A stretch of 64,000 nucleotides of DNA, from NCBI GenBank assembly GCA_016648135.1, contig JADDOH010002111.1, positions 1-64,000 of the forward strand, in the 5' to 3' direction. Each line of letters begins with the position of its first letter. Positions within the stretch are counted from its first letter, which is position 1. The notes beneath the pieces were generated by a model, which did not search any database, had not been told where the DNA came from, and saw only the letters and a list, made by a program, of their open reading frames with translations. The position numbers and the translations under genes were made by a program. Below are positions 43,116 to 54,214 of the stretch, in pieces. This stretch comes from Agrypnia vestita. Lineage: Eukaryota > Arthropoda > Insecta > Trichoptera > Phryganeidae.

Positions 43116-43634
43116 ACAAAAAATTTCATACGAATTCACGGCTCTGGCGCCTCTTCGTAGATCGCCAAAAAAATAACATAAATGTATACTAAGGCCTAGC
43201 AAAGACGCCAACCAATGTTCCGTTATTTTTGACGGGTTACACAACTAGTATAAAATTGTATAATATATCACCGATTCCACCCACGATCGATCACACATCT
43301 ATAAAATTTGAAAAGTTGTATATATTGTATTTATGTACCTCGTTTACTTTATTCAATACAACTACGCTATCGCTATATATCATTAAAATTTGTCATTCCC
43401 ATGAAATAGTATTGTTATGTTGCCCCTGGTAATAAGACTTCTATATTTTTTGTGTAAAGTGATAATATTAATTAAAATGGGTGGAATATTTGATTGCAAA
43501 TAATTGTAAAAAATGTGGCGATAAAATAAATTGTCAAAGATTTTTGTCGATTTATTGTCATGAGATTTCAAAGCGATAAGGACTCATAATTAAGGATTTC
43601 CCAACACCCTGGATGTTTTCAATCATATTAAAAT

Positions 43635-43639
43635 AAAAA
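43635..43639 (-). terminator. RNA polymerase III terminator of tRNA-Cys
   Basis: Five consecutive T residues on the minus strand, 8 nt after the tRNA 3' end. Confidence 0.75.
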
Positions 43640-43647
43640 TTAATTAC

Positions 43648-43719
43648 AGGGGACACCCGGGTTTGAACCGGGGACCTCTCGATCTGCAGTCGAATGCTCT
43701 ACCACTGAGCTATATCCCC
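43648..43719 (-). tRNA. tRNA-Cys (GCA)
   Basis: A 72-nt cloverleaf on the minus strand. Acceptor GGGGATA/TGTCCCC, D-stem GCTC/GAGC, anticodon arm TTCGA-CTGCAGA-TCGAG with anticodon GCA, T-arm with TTCAAAC loop, and discriminator U73, the identity base for cysteine. All stems pair apart from G-U wobbles. There is no intron and no encoded CCA. The internal A and B boxes serve as the RNA polymerase III promoter. It decodes UGC/UGU. Intact stems and terminator argue for a working gene rather than a SINE head. Confidence 0.95.
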
Positions 43720-43729
43720 GCATGCCTGA

Positions 43730-45025
43730 CCGGTCGAATATTTGTTCATATCAAACCATCGCGAGTGCATAGCACGAGCACACACACACGTAATACAAAC
43801 CACCCACACATTGACATTGTGGCTCGCACACATGCACACCGAGGAATGCCAGATATGCAGATATGGCGATACGAAATAAATAAGTTTACGCAATAAGATA
43901 GTGAATTGTGAAACATCTGTCTGTTCGTAAATTGCACTGAAATCAGATAATGATTATTTAAAATTTTTAATGATAAATAAGTCATAAATAAACAAAAAAA
44001 TATATATATATATTACATTCATAGGTGACAAAATTTTATAGTGTTTACAAAAATATATAACGATATATTTATTTGTTGCTGAGGATCTTGGCAGAAAAGT
44101 AAACACTACACGAATTCGATGCCCTGTCTGCTACACTAGTATTTTACTGTATTATAGCAGACAGTGCTCTTCCAGTAGTATGTGTTCAAGAATATTTATT
44201 ATTTATATAAAGCAGTTCGCACATGAATAATTCTTAGTGCAAATAAAAATAAGTAACAAATTTAATAATATTGTTAATTCTATATTATGGACATTAAAAA
44301 TTGATTTAAATTGAATAGTGAATAAAAGAAAATATATAAAAGTAGTTGAAAAGATTAAAATATTCGTATAGGTACGAGTATTTTATACGAAAAAACAATT
44401 CTTTAAAACCAATTATAAATATAGATATATAAAAAATAATATAAATAAGTAAATAAATAAAAAAAATAAAGATGTTTTAATACGCTTTCTTTGCATACAT
44501 TTGTAATTTATTTTTTAACATCACCGATGTGATATCCAAATATTAAACACGTTCTTTTAAAGTTTAAAATAAAGTTTAAAACAAATTTTCGAAAGGCTTG
44601 TGAGTGATGTGATTATAATTTAATGTGAGTAACGTGATTGTTACTTTTAATTGAAATAATGATCAAGTAATCATGTCGAAATGATTTAATAATGCACAGT
44701 CATCCATATATATAAATGTTGAAAATAGGATACATCTATGATATAATACATAATATAACAGATATGTAATTGAAGGGAAATATAGAAATGAAGGCTCAGT
44801 GAATATTCATTCGCCTCCAGGTTGACATTTATAACGCCACACGGCAATTATGCTACACCGCAGTGCAACACAGCAGCAACATAGCACGGCGTGGAAACTG
44901 CCGCAACAAGTGCATAGTTATTAATCACATTTAAATTACTTTTAAGTACGATGCAGACTTTACAGTAATAACCATATTGGTGAGTATGGATTCAATATAA
45001 TAGACAAGTACATTAGAAGGCTCAG
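43730..45025. other. AT-rich spacer, nothing recognised
   Basis: A (CA)n-like piece lies at 43770-43840. The open frames at 43663-43985 overlap the tRNA and the CA tract and are not credible genes. Confidence 0.45.
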
Positions 45026-45029
45026 ATAA

Positions 45030-45340
45030 GAATATATCAAACAACTGTTTGTTTTAAACTGTTTCCAGTACCAAACATGGATGATATTTTCAAACAAGTT
45101 TCCATATTGAAAATATGTAAAGAAAAAACCTTACAGAAAACCGGGAATACTTTAAGCTTATGAGAAATGGAAACCAGTTCATAATGCCTAAATTTTAAAC
45201 AACCCAAATGCAGAACCACTATATTTATAAAGTCATTAACTACTACAATCTACCTATCGAGATATGCTGCATCAGAAGCTTTCAGAACAAATAAAAACCT
45301 TCCTTAAATCCAACTTAAATTCTTAAATCGTTTATATTTT
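45030..45340 (+). pseudogene. LINE family E, C-terminal fragment (5' half of split copy)
   Basis: 'gtttccagtaccaaacatggatgatattttcaa' matches 12100-12390 and encodes a worn PVPNMDDIFKQVSILKI block with several indels. It continues at 45521 after an insertion. Confidence 0.75.
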
Positions 45341-45520
45341 TTCTTTTCAATTGATTCAGCAATATTGTAGATTGACATTTTTAAATATTAGTTGTATTAT
45401 TTGTATATAATTTAGTTATGTAATGAGAAAAACAGAAAACAAAAGACAGTATACATTTTGTTATTTTGACATTTGTAAAACAAATTCCGAAACGTGTATA
45501 ACGATAATACAATCAATATT
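45341..45520. mobile_element. Short insertion with Penelope-type end inside LINE E
   Basis: Begins 'cttttcaattgattcagcaatattgtagattgacattttt', the same end as the units at 49254 and 52613. It ends near 'ccgaaacgtgtataacg', a GAAAC word preceded by an ATTTGT/ACAAAT stem. The LINE sequence 'taaatcg(t/c)tta' is present on both sides, so this is an insertion with a target duplication of 11 bp or more. Confidence 0.55.
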
Positions 45521-45775
45521 TATAAATCGCTTAAACTTAAAGCTTTTTTCAAAATACTTCAATATTATTCATTATCAGATTACCTTTTATTAAATAACTC
45601 ACATATGTATCTGTATAAAAAATAAGAACTGAGGCTCCCTTATCAGACTTAAGAGCTTCTCTTCACTGATGACTACATGACTTCGAAGTATTTAAAAAAA
45701 TGACAATTTTATATGTAAATATAAGATATGTATTTGTAAGTTATATTAAATTTATAAAAAATCTATTCTGCAGCT
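45521..45775 (+). mobile_element. LINE family E, 3' UTR (3' half of split copy)
   Basis: 'aacttaaagcttttttcaaaata' through 'cttaagagcttctcttcactgatga' to 'ttatattaaattta' matches 12390-12640. Confidence 0.8.
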
Positions 45776-45974
45776 AATAAGGTTGTTATATTAGTAACAC
45801 AAAGGAAACATGGCGCACGTATAAAGTTTCTATGAGAAACATCTAGACTTCTGTTGAACATCAAAATTGACGAAATATACAATACCATCGGTAAATTGGT
45901 ATCGGCTTAAAGCATTCAAATAAGAAGTGTAATGTGGAAAATCTATGTACGAAAAATTCCGATTATACGATATA

Positions 45975-46320
45975 CAAGGTGTAATAGAGCTAGTCCACAA
46001 TACTTAATAGGTAGATTCCTGCCTTAATTATGAATAGGAAATGTTCACGCAATCATGACAATAGTTATGGAAATATGCGACATCAAAGTTTGCATTTTTT
46101 TCAATATTTCTGACGTTGGATTATCAATACAGAAACTTACATCGAATATGAAAAATTCATTCGCTTAAATACAAGTCAAATAAAATGATTAAAAAAACCC
46201 TGCAGAAATTTATCGTGGAATTTTTTCGGATGGTTTCTGTCATGGTTGTTTTAACATTTTCGACTTTTAAAACAGGAATCCACCTGTAAAGTATTGTGGA
46301 ATAGCTCTGTCATACTTATA
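45975..46320. mobile_element. Diverged copy of the 11162 TIR element
   Basis: Shares 'cctgccttaattatgaa', 'atagttatggaaatatgcgacatcaaagtttgcatttttttcaatattt' and 'cttacatcgaatatgaaaaattcattcg' with 11162-11668. Both ends have been replaced by other sequence. Confidence 0.6.
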
Positions 46321-46749
46321 TAAGGACGTTCCATATGTCTGAATCATCTCAGCGACTTTTTATTTCTTTTATCGACTAGGTATACCTAGGTACTAAAAAC
46401 ACGTCTACGAGATTATCACACGTGGGCATAATCCAAGATTGTGCCCGTGTGTCAACACCATTATTTGCATCATATGCTTCATTTTAAGATTCATAGAAAA
46501 AATATATACTTACTAAAAATAAAACGTAAACCATAAATCATACAAAATATTATGCAATCATAATAACGAAAAGTTCCTACGTTCAGTATTTATCATATTT
46601 CTATTGTCTATGGATTCACGTAAACGTTTGGTATTGTCTATAAATAATATTTCCTTCGTGTAAATCTTGTCTATGTGCTACACTTCATACACAGATATCG
46701 CCTATCAAATGTCAAAATGTATGGTGCAATTTTCGAATCTTTAAAGTAT

Positions 46750-47285
46750 AATATTTTCTTTATTTATTATTTTTATTATTTTATTTTATTTATTAATTAA
46801 CGCCCTATAGGGCTTTTACAATATATAGGTAAATGTACATAATCAGAATATATAGTTTAAAGAGAAAAAAACAATAACATGTAAACATAATAATGACATA
46901 AAGAGAAAAGATAATTTTTTATTTTATTTAAAATATAATGGAAACCTAAGAGGTTTATGGATAACATCTTAACATAATTCAATATAAGAAATAATAATAA
47001 TATAATTTAGATACAAAGTCATTTTTTTATAGTTGGCCGAGTTTTAGCATTTTTGTCACATCTGTTTTGAATTTGTCAGTGGTCAGTTGTTTGGTCTGTT
47101 GTGGCAGGTCATTGTATAGTTTTAGTCCGTTGCAAATTAGTCGGGATTGTCCTGTTTTTGTTTTGGCGTGTGTTATGAGATAGTTTTGAGCCATTCTAGT
47201 GTTGTGTTGGTGTTTTTCGTGTATTTTGTGTAATATTATGTCTTCGTCTTGTATACTTAAATACATAAAATATAGATACAAATAT
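46750..47285 (-). pseudogene. LINE family D, C-terminus, 3' UTR and hairpin end
   Basis: The minus-strand frame 47027-47281 encodes HQHNTRMAQNYLITHAKTKT, then RLICNGLKLYNDLPQQTKQL, then FKTDVTKMLK. This is the H.TR......R......G..LYN.LP......F......L pattern that ends CR1/Jockey-type LINE proteins. The 3' UTR ends with AAAAGCCCTATAGGGCGTTAA and a (TAAA)n-like tail. The RT core is absent. Confidence 0.8.
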
Positions 47286-47289
47286 ATAA

Positions 47290-48195
47290 AGATAAATATA
47301 ATATAAATTAAACAGCAAGTATGTATATAAAAAGCAGAAGCATAAGAAAAACATAATATAATAGAAATTTAAAAACAAAAAAGTAATAATGTAGAGTGAA
47401 AAGATATAGCACAAGCATATTTAATATTTATTTGAGCGTCAATTCCGTTTTATTTTAAAATCAGGACACTTGAAGATACTTTCAGATTGTTATGATGACC
47501 ACAATCTTGGATTTAGCCCTCGCATGTACCTACCTGAGCGACCGCACTTCGCCTGCTTTTGGTCTATTTTCTTTATTTTTTTGTCAATTATACGTACATT
47601 AAGGTTGCCATTATAATTTCATTACATTATGTATCGATAAAAAATAAAATACTCACATTTTAATGATCCAAAGATGATGGGTAGTTGATTGCACTATTTC
47701 ACAGCCGATTTCGTCAAATACATGTAATAAAATATCACGTGTTATCGCAAAATGGCGTTTGATGTGTTCGGTTCAAACATTACGTACTAAAAAATCATCA
47801 GTCAGTCTCCAATCGCGTTTAAATCTAATGATTTTGTAAAAAATCTATGGCAGCATCGCACGAACTCAAACGTCAGATCATAACCACATTTCGACGATCG
47901 CGTCTTCCTTTAATGTCTCTAGAGTTTCCGGGTCTTCCGTGACACTGTTGCGGCACCGACAAAGACTCAAAATTACCGAAATAAAACCAAAAATGCCTTA
48001 AACGGACGCCGCAACTTTAAACGGGCTGCGAGCGGGCGACGCTATTGGCTCGTTTGACCTAATTAGCCAAAAATGTGTGAACAATAATTTGTTAGTGAGG
48101 AGCTTCCGCTACAGCCTTTGCGGCTAAACCTTCGGGGATCCTCCCATTACAGGGATTTTTATGTCACATCTGTACGGGATTTGCGGTCATTCAAC
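47290..48195. other. Spacer with a GC-richer part
   Basis: 47880-48160 is moderately GC-rich and unique, with no ORF. The rest is AT-rich with nothing recognised. Confidence 0.4.
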
Positions 48196-48510
48196 TAGGG
48201 GTAAGTTTATTTATTTATTTAACGCCCTTATGGGCTTTTACATAAATACAGAATAAAAATTTAAAAGAAATATCATTAGACAGATAAAATAATAATATAG
48301 TTAAAGGTACAAATAATAATAGTTAAAAGGTAAAATAATAATAAAGAAAAATTATTATCCATTTCGTTGAGATGTAAAGAATAGTTCCTAAACACAGTTA
48401 TATTATCAGCAAAAATGTCAGCCGCCTCTGTATGTTCCTTCCCTAATGAGTGTTATCTGGGAATTACAGAGATTGCTAATGCATTAGTTCTCACATTTCC
48501 ACTTTAATAG
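48195..48510 (-). mobile_element. LINE family D, 3' end copy
   Basis: Same 3' UTR and AAAAGCCCATAAGGGCGTTAAATAAATAA end as 52015-52430. The coding tail EAADIFADNITVF (minus strand, 48370-48430) is worn. Confidence 0.75.
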
Positions 48511-48729
48511 AATAATGCACTGTGTCTTGATGAGCTCAATGGGGCATATAAGTCGATCATACTACAAGTTACATATTATACCTTATTGTAACGTAAATAT
48601 TTATGAATTTATATAAATATTTATTGAAAATCAGCAATAAATTTATATTTATTGTCCGGAATGTTGAATTTTTACGTATGGTTAAAACAAAGTGTTATTA
48701 TTTTATTTAGAGAACTTTTTGGCTATCAA

Positions 48730-48842
48730 CTAGAACTATTGATATTATGGTTATGATAGCTTGAACATTTTGGACTCATAATCAAAGCAGGAATATAGTC
48801 CTGCGAGGTTATTAATGTTTTCCAAATAACCCTGTATATGGC
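48730..48842. mobile_element. Right end of the 11162-type TIR element
   Basis: 'tatggttatgatagcttgaacattttggactcataatcaa' to 'ttttccaaataaccctgta', followed by TA. Left part deleted; it abuts the RT remnant. Confidence 0.7.
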
Positions 48843-49600
48843 CATAGCTGTTTTTTTACAATTTCATCAAAGATTTTGGCTATGTTGGATAATATTGATA
48901 TAGGACGGTAATTTTTTATGACTTTTTTATTTCCCTTTTTACATATTAGTTTGATTAAACTTTGTTTATAATTTGATGGCAAATCACCATATTGTAGGCT
49001 ATTATTTATAATATCTTTAATAGGTTTTGTGAGAGTTAATATATTGTCTTTAAGTAACTTTGTTATGATTTGGTCGAAGCCAGGGGATGTATCATTTTAA
49101 AAATTATTTATGATCTATTTTATGTCATTTTCAGATATTGTTTTGCATTGAAAAAAGGGTTCATAGCTATGGTTTGGTGATGCGGTTGGTGTGGCCGCAT
49201 CATAATTTGGTGAAATTTATTTTGCTGGGTTTTTTCCCCACATTTGAAAAGTACCTAATTATTTTTTCAATTGATTGAGCAACTTTGTAGACTGACATTT
49301 AAAAAAATAAATTATTATTTTATTAATTTCACCAACATGTTTCGGAAAAACATTTCCAATATTTGTTTTTTTGAAAAGTAACTGTTAAAAATGCTAGCAC
49401 ATTTAGTAGCTTCTACCACAGAGTTGATAATATTATTTTCATAATTTATTTCTTTTAAATTTTTATTTTCGGATAAATTTTGTGGGTTATTTAATTTATT
49501 GATTACCAGATTTTTTCGTCAATTTTTTGCGTTCTCAATCTGTTTTTTATAATATTCATCGATTGTTTTTATACTCATACTGAATTACTCTTTAAAAAAA
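48843..49600 (-). pseudogene. Non-LTR reverse-transcriptase N-terminal region, split by a short insertion
   Basis: On the minus strand, from 49600: ATKCASIFNSYFSK, then (after the insertion at 49254-49369) DTSPGFDQIITKLLK, the SPG.D.I block, then YGDLPSNYKQSLIKLICKKGNKK and NYRPISILSNIAKIF, the N.RPISLL block of non-LTR reverse transcriptases. At least three stops interrupt it. It ends where the TIR element at 48730 begins. The FADD-bearing part is absent. Confidence 0.85.
49254..49369 (-). mobile_element. 116-bp insertion with partial hammerhead-like motif and 11-bp target duplication
   Basis: TTTGAAAAGTA flanks both ends (49243-49253 and 49370-49380), and removing one copy restores the RT reading region. 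On the minus strand it starts just upstream of stem II (GGAAA...TTTCC), then GAAAC with palindrome ACATGT, and ends ...GTTGCTCAATCAATTGAAAAA. It is a 5'-truncated version of the unit at 52862-52995. Confidence 0.75.
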
Positions 49601-49689
49601 TACCTCACAATACAGGCTCCGGTCACATCTGAAATAATCCACTGTCCAAAGTGGAGTACCTACTCAATCAATTATTTGTGTATAATTAG

Positions 49690-49900
49690 AATGTAGAATA
49701 CATTATTATTTGAAGTTCCCGCCCAATTAAAACGCGCACAGCGAATTTGCCGTGACTTAATTAACGGATCGGTGCTACCCGTTACTCGTTAAGCCGTTAA
49801 ACGGGCCGTTAGGGTCTATAACGGCGGGGGGCGGGGCGCAACGGATCGTTACACCCTGGATTATAGTTCGCACGTTTCGAGCGGAACTTTTATGTATTTT
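49690..49900. other. GC-rich unique island
   Basis: Dense in short CGTTA/TAACG words (GTTAAGCCGTTAAACGGGCCGTTAGG). No ORF. Candidate conserved non-coding sequence. Confidence 0.3.
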
Positions 49901-50084
49901 TTGTTGGAAAGTTTAATGATTTGACAACGGCGGTGCTGTCTAAACTTTGGCTATTTTCATTATGATGTAAAATTTTTAAAGTTTATTTTAATAATTGAAC
50001 GTAAAAAATATGTTTAAGAACACGCATATTTATATCGATTTAATATGCCACAAGGCATATGCTCTGATACAATATACAATTCAT

Positions 50085-50441
50085 AATATTTATCAGAAAA
50101 ATATTAAAAAAATAAAGAAAACAGTCAGTTAAAATTGGGCAAAGTATTGATTTTGAATACTTGGTTTGGTCAAAAAGTGACATTTTATTCCAAGCTGGAG
50201 TGGTTGACTTTGAATTTTGGACAAAAGTTTGCAGAAGCATTATTCAGGATTACATAATAATAAAAAATGAAGAAAAATAAAGATTTGTAGCAACAGGAGT
50301 GAAAAGACCGTCACAGGGTGTAGATAAATGTTTTTAATTTTTAAAACACATGACTTAGATTTTAAAAATATTTTTCTGATAACTATTATGACTTGGCCTA
50401 TCACCCGATTTTGGCTTGAAGTCGAGATACGGGACACCCTG
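50085..50441. mobile_element. TIR element (3331 family), copy 2, left end missing
   Basis: Reverse complement of 3331-3757 (shares 'actccagcttgga', 'caaaaagtgacattttattcc', 'ttcactcctgttgctacaaatc'). The right end GGGACACCCTG is followed by TA. The left TIR is replaced after 'aatatttatcagaaaa'. Confidence 0.75.
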
Positions 50442-50539
50442 TATATGTTTTATTTCTTTGTATTTTTATTAAATCTGTAATAGCGAACGTGTAAATATAT
50501 AATTAAGCTCCGATATAAACACATCTCTAGACGTCTAGA

Positions 50540-50605
50540 CACCTGTCCCGACCAGCAAGATAGTCCAATTTTCATAGCACAAGCGTTTAGATTGATGATA
50601 AATTT
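50540..50605 (+). mobile_element. SINE family S1 body fragment
   Basis: 'ccagcaagatagtccaattttcatagcacaagcgtttag' matches the body of the minus-strand SINE at 14427-14645, here on the plus strand. Confidence 0.55.
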
Positions 50606-51057
50606 ATTGTAATTATTTGCGTAAAACTGTCGTAGTTTGATCCGTAATAGACTTATATAAATGGGGTGTAATTCGTATAAAGAAAAAACGTAAATTTTCA
50701 TTTTTTCTGTGGTCGCAGACACAGCAATACGAAGGAAATAAAAAAAACGGCGCGAAAAAAAATTAATTACTAGATTTGAAAAAGGAATGTCGTAGCTTTA
50801 ATATGACCTTTATTTGAATTTGGAATTCCATGACGAATGCAAGATATCGAACTTCAAACTAGTCAGTATTAGAAAACGGCTCATTGGTTAGGACCATTAA
50901 TATTCAGCAGTTTTCGGTGTGGGCTATTTAGTCATATTGTAAGGACTATTAAGATAAGTGTATTATTGTTATACAATATTTAATTTTATCTTTATTTTAA
51001 AACTACACTTTATTTTATCCAATTACAAAGTATAAAATATGCACAGAGATTAACTAA

Positions 51058-51429
51058 ACCATATCTTCGGACCGGTTCTAGAGAATGGACTTTGGCGCAG
51101 ACGTTACAACAATGAGCTCTATACTCTGTTTAAGGAGCCAAACGTCACAAAATTTATAAAACTGGGAAGACTTCGGCGGCTGGGTCATGTGGAGAGAATG
51201 TCCGAGCATCAAGCACCAAAGTCCCTGCTGAACTCAAGGCCGATAGGGCGAAGGGGCTAAGGAAGGCCAAAATTAAGATGAAGTGACAACGTCCTCAAAG
51301 ACATCTCTGCCTTGGAGCTTCGGAACTGGAGAGAGCTGGCACTAAACCGAGATGAGTGGAGGAAGATTATTGAGGAGGCCAAGACCCACCAAGGGTTGTA
51401 GTGCCAAGAGTGATGATGATGATGATGAT
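51058..51429 (+). pseudogene. LINE family H, best C-terminal copy with (GAT)n tail
   Basis: The translation gives RWLGHVERM-type words: LGRLRRLGHVERMSEHQAPKS, GRRGLRKAKIK, then LELRNWRELALNRDEWRKII and EEAKTHQGL before the stop. Over 90% identical by eye to 26350-26722. It ends in six GAT units. 5'-truncated at the RIFGPVL block. Confidence 0.85.
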
Positions 51430-51649
51430 CTTTAGGAGAGGTAAACGAGTCACAGCGGAAAATGCCCTACCTCATTACTGTCCAAGACACTATTTTATTC
51501 TTGAATAAATAAATCCCCAAAAATTTGAACCAAACTAGAGTGTCTAATATAATAACCCATTGTTGAGATTGACGATTGCTGAGAAGCAGTGTGCCCTTTT
51601 TTGTACCTTTTCGATGATAAAATTTAATGAATGAACGTCGGCGTTCTTC

Positions 51650-51835
51650 AATAACCACACACGTCCATTGACGAGCGACTCCTCGGCTCCAGGATCCCAG
51701 GGAGGAGATGTCTTCTCGATGCCGGCATGTCGTGGACCACTAATTGCCAGGTTATTTATGGGGCACTGGATACAGTCGTTGTCCCCGGATACCGGATAAA
51801 CGCGCGCTTTCTAACGCCCCTTTGAAGGAGTGAAA
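51650..51835. other. GC-rich unique island
   Basis: Single-copy, no ORF. Contains CGCGCGC and GGATACCGGATA words. Confidence 0.3.
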
Positions 51836-52014
51836 TATTTTAATATCTCTAAGCACAATACGTGCACAGGGGTGAAAGAAAAAGGCCCACTAATTTTATT
51901 GACTCTACATCTAACATTTTATTAAATAATAGAATGGAGAAATTTCACGTAATTGATAATACTATGTTTAATTAAATCAATTAAAATATAGATCAAAACT
52001 AAAAAAAAAAATGA

Positions 52015-52430
52015 AAATAATTATTTATTTTATTTATTTATTTATTTATTTAACGCCCTTATGGGCTTTTACAAAAATACAGAATATAAAATTGAAAAGA
52101 AATATCATAAGACTGATAAAATAATAATACAGATAAAAGGTACAAATAATAATAGTTAAAGGTAAAATAATAATACAGAAAAACATAACACAGATAAAAT
52201 AATAATATAGTTAAAGGTACAAATAATAATTGTTTAAAGGTAAAATAATAATACAGAAAAATTTACTATCCATTTCCATTTCGTTGAGATGTAATGAATT
52301 GTATCAGCTTTATCCTAAACACAGTTATATTATCAGCAAAAATATCAGCCGCCTCTGCATGCTCATTCCCTAATGCTAATGCATTAGTTCTCACATTTCC
52401 ACTATAATAGAATAATGTTGAAATATTGTT
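52015..52430 (-). mobile_element. LINE family D, 3' end copy with internal tandem duplication
   Basis: Minus strand: coding tail LALGNEHAEAADIFADNITVF, then a UTR in which a ~60-bp segment ('ataaaataataatac/tag...aaaggtacaaataataat') is present twice more than in the 48195 copy. Ends with the GCCC/GGGC hairpin and (TAAA)n. Confidence 0.75.
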
Positions 52431-52612
52431 GAAATCTGTCAATGAATAACAGAGAAATATAATATGAAAGTTATTTTAGCACGGAATGATTGACATCCAA
52501 CTTTCCTGTGGCGTCACGCGTCCACATAGCACACAGATGTACACCGGGTAGGAGAGATGACGTCACGCGACTCCACTGGACGCAAAACGCAAATCTAAAG
52601 TCCTATAACTTT

Positions 52613-52995
52613 AAAAAATATTGATTATATTATTTGTATATTATCTATATATGAGTAATTCCACCAACATGTTTCAGAAAAAAACATACATTGTTGATAT
52701 TGTGTGCCGTCTGTGCAGCATAAGTACCATGATAGAATTAATATAAGTAAAAAAACGTGAATTTTATTTTTTTCCGTGGTCGCAGACACAGCAATAAATA
52801 TATATAATTATTATATATTATATAATTATGTATTATCATATTTTGACAGTTATACAATACCCTGACGATGGAAAGGTTTTTCTGAAACATGTTGGTGGAA
52901 TTACTCATATAAAAGAAGTAGATAATATACAAATAATAAAATAAATATTTTTAAAAAATGTCAATCTACAATGTTGCTGAATCAATTGAAAAAAA
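52613..52995 (+). mobile_element. Penelope-type insertion with perfect 12-bp target duplication
   Basis: TCCTATAACTTT occurs exactly at 52601-52612 and 52996-53007. The right half carries a hammerhead-like motif (52855-52905) and the end ...GTTGCTGAATCAATTGAAAAAAA. The left ~75 bp is an inverted copy of the region around that motif ('gagtaattccaccaacatgtttcaga'). Between them lie about 170 bp with 'gtggtcgcagacacagcaat', a word also found at 50710. No ORF. The inverted 5' arm fits Penelope-like ends or twin-primed reverse transcription. Confidence 0.75.
52855..52905 (+). ncRNA. Hammerhead-like ribozyme motif in the 52613 insertion
   Basis: Stem I ACC/GGT, core CTGACGA (52862-52868), extra T, stem II GGAAA with a G-U closing pair, GAAA, palindrome ACATGT, T at the cleavage site. 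Core bases intact; stem I is only three pairs unless extended through bulges. Confidence 0.55.
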
Positions 52996-53009
52996 TCCTA
53001 TAACTTTGT

Positions 53010-53985
53010 TAGTTTTTGAGATATCTTGACTTTACTTTCAGACTTTTGTTCAATTTTTCTCAAATTTTCATTTCCATTCATTGAAAAAAAATTGGAAACT
53101 TCTTCATTACTGACGATGGTAGATACGAACCAGAAATCAAATAATATTAGGGTTATATGTTATGTCAAGTTTTAAAAATGTATTAAAGTCTCAATATTGT
53201 CATTTCATTTGTTTATTTATCAATCGGCCATAGAACATGGCATAATTGTATGGGGAGGAACGACAATCTTGCACTTAATTTAGTTATTGTAAATAAGAAA
53301 ACTGTTAAAAAAGTTATCCTCAAAACCTAAATAATAACAAGTGCAAACGTAATATTCAATACATTCGATGTTTTATTTCATTTCATTTTTTATATTTTAA
53401 TTTGTTAATATCGTAAACCGTAAAAATATCATTATTGACCCTGATTGGTGATCTGAAAGTGACACAAGAGTACAAAGTATACACTTTTTATGATAAAGTA
53501 CTAATAAATAATTTTTTTATGATAATATAAATTAAAAACAAAATTTAGAACATAATAAAGACTGTCGCAAATCAAAAAAATTTAAACTAAAGTAGTGTCA
53601 GCGGAATAAAACTTTGCCTTTGATGACCATGTATTATGCGCTCATGCGACCGTCAACCAAGTTCATAAATATTTATTTCCCTTTTAAACAGAGCCTGTGT
53701 CATAAGAATACATTAAGATTGCCGTCTCTGGTGAATATCTCGTTTTCGATAATAAAACTCTAAAATATCTGTGCAAACATTAAAATACACACTTAAAGGA
53801 TCCAAAACACAATTGCTACATGAACAAACAAACAAAATTTACAATTTACCTATGATCACGCACTAGATACGCTGGCAAAAGAGTTTCAACTACTTTGGAC
53901 CCAAACTATTTAACTTAAAAAAAAAAAAATTCCAAATAAAATCCTAGATTAGAAATACGGGTAGACGCGAAATTGGTACACACAT
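53010..53985. other. AT-rich spacer with a LINE scrap
   Basis: 53205-53285 encodes YQSAIEHGIIVWGG, matching the family G block at 21687-21720 (reverse). The rest is unremarkable. Confidence 0.5.
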
Positions 53986-54199
53986 CCCAATTATCAAAAT
54001 TTCGTTGTCTGTCTGTCCGTCCGTCCGTCTAATTGTCTAACTAACTTCTTTACTTTCTTTTTTATTTTCTTTTAACGATTTTTTTTCCAATTTTTTTTCC
54101 GAATATATATTTTACTAATTTTTTTAAAATAATTTTTATTTATTCCTTAGGAACCGACATGTAAAATTACCTTTATTTTTGACGGGTTACAGCTAGTTC
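53985..54199 (+). repeat. Dispersed repeat K, copy with Helitron-like 3' end
   Basis: 'catcccaattat', (GTCT/GTCC)n, then 'ccttaggaaccgacatgtaaaa' and the end TTTGACGGGTTACAGCTAG followed by T. Related ends occur at 29680, 43215 and, reversed, 57650. Confidence 0.5.
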
Positions 54200-54214
54200 A
54201 AACATAATTTCAAT

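Noticed and set aside
43648..43719. tRNA-Cys as the head of a SINE
   Set aside because: All stems are intact, the discriminator fits cysteine, and a T-run terminator follows directly with no SINE body or poly-A tail.
52015..52430. CRISPR-like array from spaced repeats (aaataataatagttaaaggtac)
   Set aside because: The units are irregular, AT-rich and part of the LINE D 3' UTR; spacers are not unique, and this is eukaryotic DNA.
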